Positions 8,096-16,195 of a DNA stretch of 64,000 bases are shown here, one piece after another. The stretch's first letter is position 1. Every line of letters starts with the position of its first letter. This DNA comes from Streptomyces sp. 2114.4 (GTDB taxonomy: Bacteria; Actinomycetota; Actinomycetes; Streptomycetales; Streptomycetaceae). The position numbers and the translations under genes are program-made. The stretch lies in contig NZ_FYEY01000001.1 of the NCBI RefSeq assembly GCF_900187385.1, positions 3,906,001 to 3,970,000 on the forward strand, given 5' to 3'. Under the pieces are notes generated by a model. It searched no databases. It was given only the letters and a program-made list of their open reading frames with translations, and was not told the origin of the DNA.

Positions 8096-8841
8096 GTCCG
8101 CCGCCCGGCGGCGGTGACCAGCCGCTTCACTCCCTCGCCGGCCCGGGTCCGCCTCCGCGCCCGGTGTCCGGCCCGGCGCCACGGGGTGAGCAGCCGCTCC
8201 GCGCCGAGCAGCAGCAGATCGAAGACGATCGCGAGGATCACGCACAGCACGGACGCGGTGAGCACCTGCGCCTTGAAGAAGGAGTTCATCCCGGCGTAGA
8301 TGAGGTTCCCCAGCCCGCCGTACCCGACGATCGCCCCGACGGTGGTGAGCGCGACCGCCGAGACGGTGGCGATCCGCAGCCCGGCCATCGCGGCCGGTAC
8401 GGCCAGCGGCAGCTCGATGGCCAGCAGTTGCCGCGTCGGCCCGTACCCCATCCCGCGGGCCGCTTCCTTGGCCTCGGCGGGGACGCCGTCCAGCCCCGCC
8501 AGGATGTTCCGTACGAGCAGGGTGAGGGAGTACAGGGCGAGCCCGACCACGACGAGGGTGGCGGACAGCCCGTAGACCGGCAACAGCAGCGAGAACATCG
8601 CCAACGACGGGATGGTGTAGAGGACCGTGGTGATACCGAGCACCGGCCCGACCGTCCAGCGCCTGCGGCGGGCCAGCAGCGCCAGCGGGAGGGCGATCAC
8701 CAGCCCGAGCGCCACCGAGATCACCGTCAGCTGGAGGTGCTGGACGACCGCGTCGAGCAGGATCTGCCGACGGGTGCTCAGGTAGTCGCCGCAGATCCAG
8801 TCGTTACGGGCCAGACAGTCGTCCGGCGAGGGCGCGGTCAC
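8092..8841 (-). CDS. Compatible-solute ABC transporter permease (first of two)
   Basis: Encodes 249 residues from the GTG at 8841. A longer frame opens at another GTG (8970), but the added ~43 residues are Pro/Arg-rich and do not resemble the family. The sequence DWICGDYLSTRRQILLDAVVQH (shown in part) leads into five or six helices. The EAA loop is EAKEAARGMGYGPTRQLLAI followed by ELPLAVPAAMAGLR. This is the OpuCB/OpuCD permease type. The C-terminal 30 residues are Arg-rich. It heads the three-gene minus-strand operon, whose promoter lies in the divergent region containing a strong palindrome at 8972-9001. Confidence 0.87.
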   Translation of the reverse strand: MTAPSPDDCLARNDWICGDYLSTRRQILLDAVVQHLQLTVISVALGLVIALPLALLARRRRWTVGPVLGITTVLYTIPSLAMFSLLLPVYGLSATLVVVGLALYSLTLLVRNILAGLDGVPAEAKEAARGMGYGPTRQLLAIELPLAVPAAMAGLRIATVSAVALTTVGAIVGYGGLGNLIYAGMNSFFKAQVLTASVLCVILAIVFDLLLLGAERLLTPWRRAGHRARRRTRAGEGVKRLVTAAGRRT

Positions 8842-8971
8842 GGTACGAGTCCACCCCGGTGGGGGCGGGGTGTCGCGGCGGACGCGTCCGATCGGGGTGG
8901 GCGCGGACGGCCGCCCCGACGGCCTCGGCGCCCACCCGCTTCCCTTCCCTGCCTCACCTGCGCAGTCCACC

Positions 8972-9001
8972 TACACACCCCACGTATACATGCGGTGTGT
9001 A
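8972..9001. promoter_or_regulatory. 30-bp near-perfect palindrome centred on GTATAC (probable operator)
   Basis: Outer arms TACACACC (8972-8979) and GGTGTGTA (8994-9001) are exact inverted repeats. The centre is the palindrome GTATAC (8984-8989), on the same axis (8986.5). Only two base pairs of the fifteen in each half fail to pair. It lies in the divergent region between the osmolyte permease operon and the polysaccharide deacetylase gene. A second TATGTATAG follows at about 9007-9015. It looks like the operator of a dimeric repressor controlling one or both directions. Confidence 0.6.
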
Positions 9002-9086
9002 CTGCCTATGTATAGTCCCTGTCGAGGTGTTCGACCCCTGTGACCGGAGGGCGGCGCGAGGCGGTGACGCCGCCGTACGCGTCGGC

Positions 9087-9101
9087 TTTGCCATGTGCAA
9101 A
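9087..9101. promoter_or_regulatory. Small inverted repeat TTTGC-N5-GCAAA before the deacetylase gene
   Basis: Perfect 5-bp arms around CATGT, about 50 bases upstream of the deacetylase start codon. It is AT-richer than its surroundings. Its role is unknown. Confidence 0.3.
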
Positions 9102-9153
9102 AACGCAGGTCATGGGCCCGCTGTTGCCCGCACCCGCCCGAAGAGAGGCCCGC

Positions 9154-9987
9154 ATGCCGAAGCAGATGTCCACGGCCCGCCGTACGTCCATAGCCGGGCT
9201 GCCGGCGGTCACTGCCCTGGCCCTGGCCCTCAGCGGCTGCGCCACCTACGACGTCACCGCCCCGGCCGACGCCCGCGCCGACGCACCGGCCGCCGACGTC
9301 AAGGCGAAGGACGCCCGGCTCGCCGCGGCCGGGGACGCCAAGAACGCGGGCGGCAAGAACGGCAGCGGCGATGACGTCGACTGCCGCACGGCGAAGTGCG
9401 TCGCGCTCACCTTCGACGCCGGCCCCAGCGAGAACACCAACCGCCTGCTGGACATCCTCAAGAAGGAGAAGGTGCACGCGACCTTCTTCATGCTCGGCCG
9501 GAACCATGTCGACAAGCGCCCCGCCGAGGTGAAGCGGATCGATGCCGAGGGCCATGAGCCGGCCAACCACACCTGGTCGCACCAGATCCTGACCGACATC
9601 GAGCCCAAAGAGGCCACCCGCGAGCTGTCCCGCGTCCAGGACGCGGTCCGCAAGATCACCGGCAAGACGCCGAAGCTGATGCGCCCGCCGCAGGGCAGGA
9701 CCGACGGAGAGGTCTCCGAGATCAGCAAGCGGCTCGGCCTGGCGCAGGTCCTGTGGAGCGTGACCGCCAAGGACTACCGGACCAACGACTCCGCCCTGAT
9801 CACCAAGCGGGTGCTCGACCAGACCGAGCGCGACGGCATCATCCTGCTGCACGACATCTACAAGGGGACCGTGCCGGCCGTCCCCGGCATCCTCAAGGAG
9901 CTGAAGAAGCGCGGCTACACGGTCGTCACCGTCTCCCAGCTGCTGTCCCCGGCGAAGCCGGAGCCAGGGATGGTCTACCGCCCGTAG
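9154..9987 (+). CDS. Polysaccharide deacetylase lipoprotein (NodB homology, CE4)
   Basis: Encodes 277 residues. The ATG at 9154 follows AGAGAGG; an upstream in-frame start at 9040 would destroy the signal peptide. The N-terminus has a signal with lipobox LSGC (about residues 26-29) and then an Ala/Asp/Lys-rich linker. The CE4 domain (about 75-270) shows motif 1 LTFDAGP, motif 2 NHTWSH, motif 3 RPPQG and a late ILLHD. In the family, motif 1 is usually TFDDGP; here the second Asp, a metal ligand, is Ala, a variant I have seen in actinobacterial members. It probably removes acetyl groups from cell-wall or extracellular polysaccharide at the outer membrane face. Confidence 0.88.
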   Translation: MPKQMSTARRTSIAGLPAVTALALALSGCATYDVTAPADARADAPAADVKAKDARLAAAGDAKNAGGKNGSGDDVDCRTAKCVALTFDAGPSENTNRLLDILKKEKVHATFFMLGRNHVDKRPAEVKRIDAEGHEPANHTWSHQILTDIEPKEATRELSRVQDAVRKITGKTPKLMRPPQGRTDGEVSEISKRLGLAQVLWSVTAKDYRTNDSALITKRVLDQTERDGIILLHDIYKGTVPAVPGILKELKKRGYTVVTVSQLLSPAKPEPGMVYRP

Positions 9988-10083
9988 TGCCCGGCACGGG
10001 GCGGATCCTTCACGGCGCTACGGGACGGGCCGGACGAGCCTGGAGCGGGCCGGACCGGGCCCTGGAGCGAGGCCGGGCGGACC

Positions 10084-10662
10084 TTACGGAGCGGGCGCCT
10101 CGGAGGCCTTGGACGGCTGCTGCCCCACCGCCGAGGCCTTTCCCCCGAACCGGTGCCACCAGTGGCGACGCCGCGGATGCACCGCGCGGCCCAGCCGGAG
10201 CCCCAGCAGCAGGTAACCGATCAGCGCGCCGGCGCAGTTGAGGAGCACATCGTCGATGTCGAACGCCCGGCCGGTGATCAGCGCCCCCTGCACCAGCTCC
10301 ACCAGCAGCATCACCAGTGCCGTCGCCACACCGACCCGGAGCAGCCCGCGAGCCTGGGGCAGCAGCACCGGCAGCAGCACCCCGAACGGCACCCCCAACA
10401 GGACATTGCCACCGAGCTGCTTGACCGTATCGGCCAGGTGCGGTTGCGCCAGATAGCTCCGGATCGAGTCGCCGGGGCGGAGGTTGGGATGGGTCAGCGG
10501 CACCGAGGCCGCCGACGGGGTCAGCGTGACCCGGGCCAGCGCCACCGCGAAGGCCACCATCGCGGCGAAGGCCAGCACCAGCAGAAGGATCCGGACGGCC
10601 AGCGGGGCCCGCGTGGCCACGGGAGACCACACCGCCTCGTCGCCCTGTTGCGTACGCGCCAT
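10084..10662 (-). CDS. VanZ family membrane protein
   Basis: Encodes 192 residues from the ATG at 10662. It has four to five hydrophobic segments. The central part (KQLGGNVLLGVPFGVLLPVL, VELVQGALITGRAFDIDDVL, LNCAGALIGY) matches the VanZ-like domain, in which the conserved E..Q...GR.FDIDDV..N..GA motif is diagnostic. VanZ gives low-level teicoplanin resistance in enterococci, but most actinobacterial homologues have no known role; an envelope function is likely. The C-terminal 40 residues are basic and polar. It stands alone, in the same direction as the upstream esterase but separated from it by a terminator. Confidence 0.85.
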   Translation of the reverse strand: MARTQQGDEAVWSPVATRAPLAVRILLLVLAFAAMVAFAVALARVTLTPSAASVPLTHPNLRPGDSIRSYLAQPHLADTVKQLGGNVLLGVPFGVLLPVLLPQARGLLRVGVATALVMLLVELVQGALITGRAFDIDDVLLNCAGALIGYLLLGLRLGRAVHPRRRHWWHRFGGKASAVGQQPSKASEAPAP

Positions 10663-10835
10663 GAGGTCACTCCCGGGGGTGCGAGGTGCGCTGTGCGCCG
10701 ATGGGACATCCAGTTACCCGGGGCCCGGCGAATCATGTGACCGCTACGGACGGCCGGCCCACGCCGCACACACGTCACCCCGCGGGCACACCCGCTGCCA
10801 CCTCCCGCACCCACACCACACCCCAGCACACGCAA

Positions 10836-10865
10836 CAGGGGCGCCGGACAGCTCCGACGCCCCTG
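10836..10865. terminator. Stem-loop terminator downstream of the esterase gene
   Basis: An 8-bp stem CAGGGGCG/CGCCCCTG (10836-10843 with 10858-10865) is extended by an inner CGGA/TCCG helix around a CAGC loop. It is 20 bases beyond the minus-strand stop of the esterase gene. Confidence 0.65.
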
Positions 10866-10884
10866 CTCTGCGATCCTCCGCGGC

Positions 10885-12219
10885 TCACCCCCGGGGGCGC
10901 TCCGCCTCCACCCGCCGGCGTCCCTTGTCGTCGGACGCCGTCGGCGACTTGGACGGCCCGGCCTGCTGGTCGGCGCCCGAAGCACCGCCCTTACCCGGTG
11001 CGCCGCCCTTGCCCGGTGCGCCCGCCCCCGGCTTCCGCGACGGGGAAGCAGCCTGGGTGTCCTGCGGGAACGTCAGCTGCTGGCTCTGCCACTCCAGGGC
11101 CGGCACGACCTCGCGCCGCCAGGTCGCGAACTGGTGGCTGCCCTGCGGCAGGATGATCGAGTCGACCGACATCGGCGACTTCGCGGCATGGATGAACTTC
11201 ATGGTCTCGCCGTAATCCGCCTCGCCCTTCCGGCTGCTGGCGACCAGCGCGGAGATCTGCGGCGCGGGCAGGTTCTTCAGCCGCCACAGCAGATCGTGCT
11301 CACGCTCCCGCTGGGCGCCCTCGGGGCCGGGGCCGAAGAGGCTGCCGGTGGTCAGGTCGTCCTTGATCGCGTAGTCACCCGAGAGCGAGACCGCCGAGGT
11401 GTAGGCGTTCGGGTTGCGCATCGCCAGCTGCAGCGAGCAGGAGCCACCGGACGAGTACCCGAACGCACCCCAGGCGCTGGGGTCGTGGCCCACCCGGTAG
11501 GCCGACTTCATGGCGTCCGGCAGATCCTTGGTGAAGAACGTTTCGGCCTGCGGCCCGCCCGGCACATCCACACACTCGGTGTCCCGCGGCGGCGCGATCG
11601 TCGGCCGGACCATCACGATCACCGTCGGCTGCATCTTGCCCTGCGCGATCAGCCGGCCCGCGTTCTGCGGCACCTGGAGGTGCTGCGCGAGGTTCATGAT
11701 CCCGCCGGGGTAACCGCTGATGACGACCATGACAGGGAACCGCTGACGGCGGAACTGCTGCTGGAAGTACTGCGGCGGCAGGTAGACGAAGCCGGGGTTT
11801 ATGGCCCGGCTGCGACGGCCGACGATCCGTACGGACTCGACCTTGCCCACCTTGTCCGCGGGCCCCTTGGGCAGTCCGGTCACCCGGTCGAGGCCCTGCG
11901 GACCGGCCGGCTGGACCAGTCCGCCCTTCATATTGCCGACCGAGGCGTACTGCCCGCCCCCCTCGCTGACGGACACCGGGGCCTTGTCGTTGTTGCCCAG
12001 CAGCTCGTCCCAGTTGCCGTAGAACTCGAAGTTCGTGTTCACGGCGAGGGCGAGTGCACACACGATCGACACCTGGGTGACCAGGATGGCGCCCAGTCTG
12101 CCCAGGACGGGGCCCACCCCGCGCCGCGACAGCCGAGGCCAGAGCCACACCGTGGCGGCGACAGAGGCCACCGCCAGCACGATCACCGTGTATTCGAGCG
12201 ACTGACTGGTCAGCCCCAT
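10885..12219 (-). CDS. Membrane-anchored esterase (alpha/beta hydrolase, antigen 85-like)
   Basis: Encodes 444 residues from the ATG at 12219. Two hydrophobic helices lie within the first 65 residues (YTVIVLAVASVAATVWLW and LGAILVTQVSIVCALALAV). The alpha/beta hydrolase domain follows. The nucleophile elbow is GYSSGGSC, the oxyanion region is FPVMVVISGYPGG, and a late PQGSHQF supplies the likely catalytic His. The overall layout matches the 'putative esterase' (mycolyltransferase/antigen 85-like) proteins of actinobacteria with the active site outside the membrane. The C-terminal ~60 residues are a disordered tail (PGAGAPGKGGAPGKGGASGA). The substrate is unknown. Confidence 0.85.
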   Translation of the reverse strand: MGLTSQSLEYTVIVLAVASVAATVWLWPRLSRRGVGPVLGRLGAILVTQVSIVCALALAVNTNFEFYGNWDELLGNNDKAPVSVSEGGGQYASVGNMKGGLVQPAGPQGLDRVTGLPKGPADKVGKVESVRIVGRRSRAINPGFVYLPPQYFQQQFRRQRFPVMVVISGYPGGIMNLAQHLQVPQNAGRLIAQGKMQPTVIVMVRPTIAPPRDTECVDVPGGPQAETFFTKDLPDAMKSAYRVGHDPSAWGAFGYSSGGSCSLQLAMRNPNAYTSAVSLSGDYAIKDDLTTGSLFGPGPEGAQREREHDLLWRLKNLPAPQISALVASSRKGEADYGETMKFIHAAKSPMSVDSIILPQGSHQFATWRREVVPALEWQSQQLTFPQDTQAASPSRKPGAGAPGKGGAPGKGGASGADQQAGPSKSPTASDDKGRRRVEAERPRG

Positions 12220-12898
12220 GCGCCCACATCTCCCGTCACCCTCGAAAGGGTTCTTGCCTTCTTACGGCCGCCTAAGGCACAACGGGCGGCTCTGGACAAT
12301 GGTCACCGGAGAAGACGGGCACACCTGCCCATCGGATACATGAGCGACTCACTTCTTACCCAGCTCTTGCCACATCGTTTCCGCGGCGTGATGTGGGCGG
12401 GCCCGGAGTCGGTGCCGTGCCGGCGCCGTGGCCGGAGTCGATGCCGGAGTCGTGGCAGGGGTCGCACCAACGCGCCTTCCCCTGCGGCCCCTTGCTCCGC
12501 AGGCCTCATACCCATGGGCGAACCTTTCCGAACGGCCAAGGTGCCCTGAGTGGCTGGGCGGGAGCCGGTGCGCCGGTACGGGCGGGAGCCGGTGTGCCGG
12601 TACGGGCGGATGGTGCGTACCGTCGGGCGGCGAGTACGGACTGCGGGGAGGTTTTGTGGACGGCCGAGGAGAAGGTGCGGACGACCGGACCACCTCGTAC
12701 GCAGGGCGAACGCGCCCGGGCCGGGCCGGCTGAAACCACCGGCCTCCGCAACACCCCCGGATGGCCCACCGCACAAGGCGCGGGGTCCCACGATGAGGCC
12801 GGTGTCGGCGGCTACCCTTACGTATCCGTCCTGGTCAGGGACATGTCCGCGCTTCACGGACATACGCCGCACCCACCACACGCAAGAGAGGTTCGCCG
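12220..12898. other. 679-bp gene-free region with a 24-bp tandem repeat
   Basis: No convincing coding frame is present; open frames here are shadow-like. It contains two tandem copies of a 24-mer starting GGAGCCGGTG (12561-12584 and 12585-12608, one mismatch) and a GCCGGAGTCG-rich stretch at about 12408-12445. It separates the divergent esterase and vWA genes and must hold both promoters. A GAGAGG Shine-Dalgarno sequence (12886-12891) precedes the vWA start. Confidence 0.5.
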
Positions 12899-14668
12899 AT
12901 GGGCATTCGGAGTCTGCTGCGCAACGCTTTCGGTCGCTCCAAGGCGACCCGTGAAGAAACCGGCGCGGCCCCGAGCGGCGCCGACAAGCCGGAGTCCGCG
13001 ACCATCCCGGAGGCTCGCGAAGAGTCCACCCCGGCCGCCGCTCCGGAGGCCGAGGTCCCGGCCGCACGGACCGCCCCCGCGGAGAGCCCCGACACGGACC
13101 CGTCTCCGGCTCCGGCCCCGACGACCGCGACGCTGCCGGCACAGGGCGGCCCGGCGGACCGGGGAGACCGGGCGGCGGAGACTTCCGTGGTGCGGGAGGA
13201 CGAGGCTGTTTCCGACGTCGACGCTCACGCCGACGCCGTCGCCGGTGCGCCCGCAACGACCGAGCCGTCCACCACGGAAGCGGCCCCGGCTGCCACCCCG
13301 GCCGCTCCCGACCCCGTCTCCGACCTGGTGAGCCAGGCCTTCGACAAGCCGGAGCCCGTGACGGAGGCCGAGCCGAAGGGCGAGGCTGCGGCGGAGGCCG
13401 AGCCGAAGGGCGAGGCTGCGGCGGAGGCCGAGCCGACGGTCGAGCCGAAGGCCGAGGCTGAGCCTGCGGCGGAGGTCGTCGCGGAGCCTGCGGACAAGGC
13501 CGTTGCCGAGACCGCAGTCGCCGAGGCCGAGAACGCGACCGAGACCGAGACCGAGACCGAGCCGTCCGCGGCAGAGGCGGCGGCAGCGCCGGAAGCCACG
13601 CCCGAGCCGAAGGCCGCGCCCGAGCCGGAAGCGAAGCCCGAGGAGAAGGCGGAGCCCGAAGCGAAGGCGGAGGCAACGGCCGACACCGAGCCGAAGGCCG
13701 ACACCAGCACCGCCACCGACGCCAAGGCCGCCGACCAGCCGGAAGCCACCTCCGAGGCCGAGCCGGCGACCGCCCCGGCGCCCCAGGACGAGGAGGCCGA
13801 GGACAAGTCCGCCGACGTGAAGGCCGCCGAGGACAAGGCCGTCGAAGACAAGGCAGCCGCGGCAGAGACCGCCGAGGCGAAGACCGCCGACGTGAAGGCC
13901 GCCGCAGCCGACCCGGCGACCGAGGCGAAGCCGCAGGCGGAGGACCGGTCCGAGGGCGCGGGCTCCCTCCCCGCCACGGCCCCCGCGCTCCTCAGCCTCT
14001 ACAAGTCCGCGGCCGCCACCCTGGACAAGCACGGTCTCGCCACCCAGCGCGCCGCCGTCTACCTGGTCCTCGACCGCTCCGGCTCGATGCGCAACTACTA
14101 CAAGGACGGCACGGTCCAGAACCTCGCCGAGCAGGCCCTCGGCCTCTCCGCGCACTTCGACGACGACGCCACCGTCCCCGTCGTCTTCTTCTCCACCGAC
14201 ATCGACGGCACCGCCGACATCGACCTCACCAATTACGAGGGCCGTATCGCGGAGCTGCACGCCGGCCTCGGCCACATGGGCCGTACGAACTATCACTGGG
14301 CCATCAACGCCGTCGTCGAGCACTACAAGAAGTCCGGCTCCACCGCCCCGGCCTTCGTCATCTTCCAGACCGACGGCGCCCCGACCTCCAAGCCGGCCGC
14401 CGAAAAGGCGCTCTGCGAGGCGGCCGGACTCCCCATCTTCTGGCAGTTCATCGGCTTCGGTGACCCGGACGCCAAGGGCTTCGACTTCCTCCGCAAGCTC
14501 GACGACCTGGCCGTTCCGGAGAAGCGCGTCGTCGACAATGCCGGCTTCTTCCACGCCGGCCGCGACCCGCGCGGCCTCTCCCACGACGAGCTCTACCAGC
14601 AGCTGATGGTCGAGTTCCCCGAGTGGCTTGCGGAGGCCCGCACCGCGGGCATCATCAAGGCCAGCTGA
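12899..14668 (+). CDS. von Willebrand factor A domain protein with a long Ala/Glu/Lys/Pro-rich arm
   Basis: Encodes 589 residues, ATG at 12899 with GAGAGG upstream. Residues 1-25 (MGIRSLLRNAFGRSKATREE) are basic. Residues ~25-355 are extremely rich in Ala, Glu, Lys and Pro, with repeats such as EAEPKGEAAA; a 30-bp unit is tandemly repeated at 13364-13423. The C-terminal ~230 residues are a vWA domain: YLVLDRSGSM carries the DxSxS metal site, followed by GHMGRTNYHWA (conserved Thr), and IFQTDGAPT (conserved Asp). This is the TerY/TerF-like 'tellurium resistance' vWA type of Streptomyces. A cytoplasmic scaffold or metal-dependent binding role is inferred. No signal peptide was seen. Confidence 0.85.
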   Translation: MGIRSLLRNAFGRSKATREETGAAPSGADKPESATIPEAREESTPAAAPEAEVPAARTAPAESPDTDPSPAPAPTTATLPAQGGPADRGDRAAETSVVREDEAVSDVDAHADAVAGAPATTEPSTTEAAPAATPAAPDPVSDLVSQAFDKPEPVTEAEPKGEAAAEAEPKGEAAAEAEPTVEPKAEAEPAAEVVAEPADKAVAETAVAEAENATETETETEPSAAEAAAAPEATPEPKAAPEPEAKPEEKAEPEAKAEATADTEPKADTSTATDAKAADQPEATSEAEPATAPAPQDEEAEDKSADVKAAEDKAVEDKAAAAETAEAKTADVKAAAADPATEAKPQAEDRSEGAGSLPATAPALLSLYKSAAATLDKHGLATQRAAVYLVLDRSGSMRNYYKDGTVQNLAEQALGLSAHFDDDATVPVVFFSTDIDGTADIDLTNYEGRIAELHAGLGHMGRTNYHWAINAVVEHYKKSGSTAPAFVIFQTDGAPTSKPAAEKALCEAAGLPIFWQFIGFGDPDAKGFDFLRKLDDLAVPEKRVVDNAGFFHAGRDPRGLSHDELYQQLMVEFPEWLAEARTAGIIKAS

Positions 14669-15026
14669 CCGCTCTTCAGCGGACCGCGCTTCCGCTTCCC
14701 TGACGACACCTCACCGGCCGCGGCCGGGCCCCGGGCCCGCCGCGGCCGTCCCCTTTCGTGCCCGGCTGTACGGGGCCGCCCGCGGGAGAAAGAAAAAGAA
14801 CCTCGGGGACGGTTATCCGCCGGACACCGCCCCTGGCGTTACCGATCCCGTATGACAGAGTGTTCCCCGAAATCACCGACCGCGAATACTCCAGGGTGCC
14901 GCGCCACGACACCCGCCATGACGAATATGACGGACGGAATACGACACGGGAAAGCGTTCATCCATGAATGGTGAACAAGCCCGAAAAGGCTGAACGAGTC
15001 CGTCAATCCGGAACGAGGGGGAATAA
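14669..15026. other. 358-bp spacer between the vWA gene and the next membrane protein gene
   Basis: No gene seen. The first 80 bases hold the terminator at 14715-14748. The distal part (about 14850-15010) is AT-richer than its surroundings and ends with GAGGGGGA, the ribosome site of the next gene, so its promoter is probably here. Confidence 0.5.
14715..14748. terminator. GC-rich hairpin after the vWA gene
   Basis: CGGCCGCGG (14715-14723) pairs with CCGCGGCCG (14740-14748); the interior GGGCCCCGGGCCC is itself palindromic. It is followed by a short pyrimidine run (TCCCCTTTC). Confidence 0.6.
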
Positions 15027-15950
15027 ATGAATACGCCGCAGCAGCCCCAGCCGGGGTTCGGGAATGCGCCCGGACACGGTTTCCCGCCCGGCGCGCCGCC
15101 ACCCGGACAGCCGGGCGGCCCCCAGCAGCCCGCCGGTCCCCAGCAGCCGGCTCCGGGTGGCTGGACACCCGCGGCCCCGCCGCCGGGCCCGTACGGACAG
15201 CAAGGACCGTATGGCCAGCCGGCGCCCTACGGACAGCAAGCCCCCTACGGCGCCCCGCAGCAGGCCCCCTACGGGCACGGCGGGCCGGGGATGCCGCCGC
15301 CCTTCCCGCCCAGGAAAAGCGCCGGGCAGAAATGGGCGATCGCCGGCGCGACGTTCGGCGGCCTGGCGCTCCTGGGGATGGTCGCCTCCGCGGTACTGCA
15401 CGGCGGCCAGAGCTCCGGTGGCGGCTCCGGTGGCGACGACGCAGGCCCCAAGTACCGGATCACGGTTCCGCAGACGCTGGCCGCCGGGAAGTACAAGCTC
15501 GTCAAGGACGTCTCCCAGCAGGCCGATGCGTCGGTGCCGCACGACGGGGCCTACGCGCACGGGCTGAAGACCGCGGGCGGGCAGTACGCGAACGGCACCA
15601 CGTCGCTGGTGATGATGGGTATTTACGGCACCATCGACGACCCGGAGACAGCGGTCGATCACACCTTGCGGGGAATGACGGGTGACGGAAACACGGACGT
15701 CGCGGTGTCGGACCGGAAAATCACCCCGAGCGGCGGCGGAGACCCGCTGACCTGCGGTGTGGATGTGCGCCGGGAGTCGGGACAGAAGATCACCCTGTCG
15801 TATTGCGTCTGGGCCGATTCCCGGACGAACGCGAGCGTCGCCAAGGCCGACGGCGCGGACCTGGCGCAGGACCCGCAGTCCATCGACCTCCAGGCCCTCG
15901 CCGACGAGACGGCCAAGATCCGCACCGAGGTCCGGAAACCCATGGACTGA
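15027..15950 (+). CDS. Pro/Gln/Gly-rich membrane-anchored protein, unknown function
   Basis: Encodes 307 residues with an ATG at 15027 preceded by GAGGGGGA. Residues 1-97 are a cytosolic-type PGQ-rich arm with repeated GPYGQQ/APYGQQ units. One transmembrane helix lies at about 104-122 (WAIAGATFGGLALLGMVAS). The remaining ~180 residues should be outside the cell: YRITVPQTLAAGKYKLVKDV begins the domain and LTCGVDVRRESGQKITLSYC has a conserved-looking Cys pair. This architecture (Pro-rich arm, single helix, small exposed domain) is common in Streptomyces and unassigned. It shares the prolog with signalling proteins such as Ser/Thr kinases, but no kinase or PASTA motif is present. Confidence 0.75.
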   Translation: MNTPQQPQPGFGNAPGHGFPPGAPPPGQPGGPQQPAGPQQPAPGGWTPAAPPPGPYGQQGPYGQPAPYGQQAPYGAPQQAPYGHGGPGMPPPFPPRKSAGQKWAIAGATFGGLALLGMVASAVLHGGQSSGGGSGGDDAGPKYRITVPQTLAAGKYKLVKDVSQQADASVPHDGAYAHGLKTAGGQYANGTTSLVMMGIYGTIDDPETAVDHTLRGMTGDGNTDVAVSDRKITPSGGGDPLTCGVDVRRESGQKITLSYCVWADSRTNASVAKADGADLAQDPQSIDLQALADETAKIRTEVRKPMD

Positions 15951-16195
15951 GGCCGGCGGGCCCCTGGACGAGGCACCCGGGTACGCCACGGCACGCCGGG
16001 CACGCCGGGCACGCCGGTCAGGGCGAGCGGTGCGGCCGCCGCTCGCCCCGCCTCGCCCCACCCCGGCACAGCAGGCGCCGTCCCGCCCCACTGCCTACGC
16101 TGAATGGGGGAAATGCCCTGCTCTCACCCTGCCGCTCAGGTGCCGGCCGGCGGGGCGTGCCGGGGCGGCCGTACCAGCGAGCGAGGTGGGTCGTG

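Noticed and set aside
12393..12733. Short open frames in the 679-bp gap (e.g. 12428-12733)
   Set aside because: They consist of repeats of the local 24-mer and have no ribosome site or homology.
12854..14584. 576-codon open frame antisense to the vWA gene
   Set aside because: Its Gly/Leu/Arg repeats are simply the reverse reading of the Ala/Glu/Lys/Pro arm; the + strand frame has a clear vWA domain.
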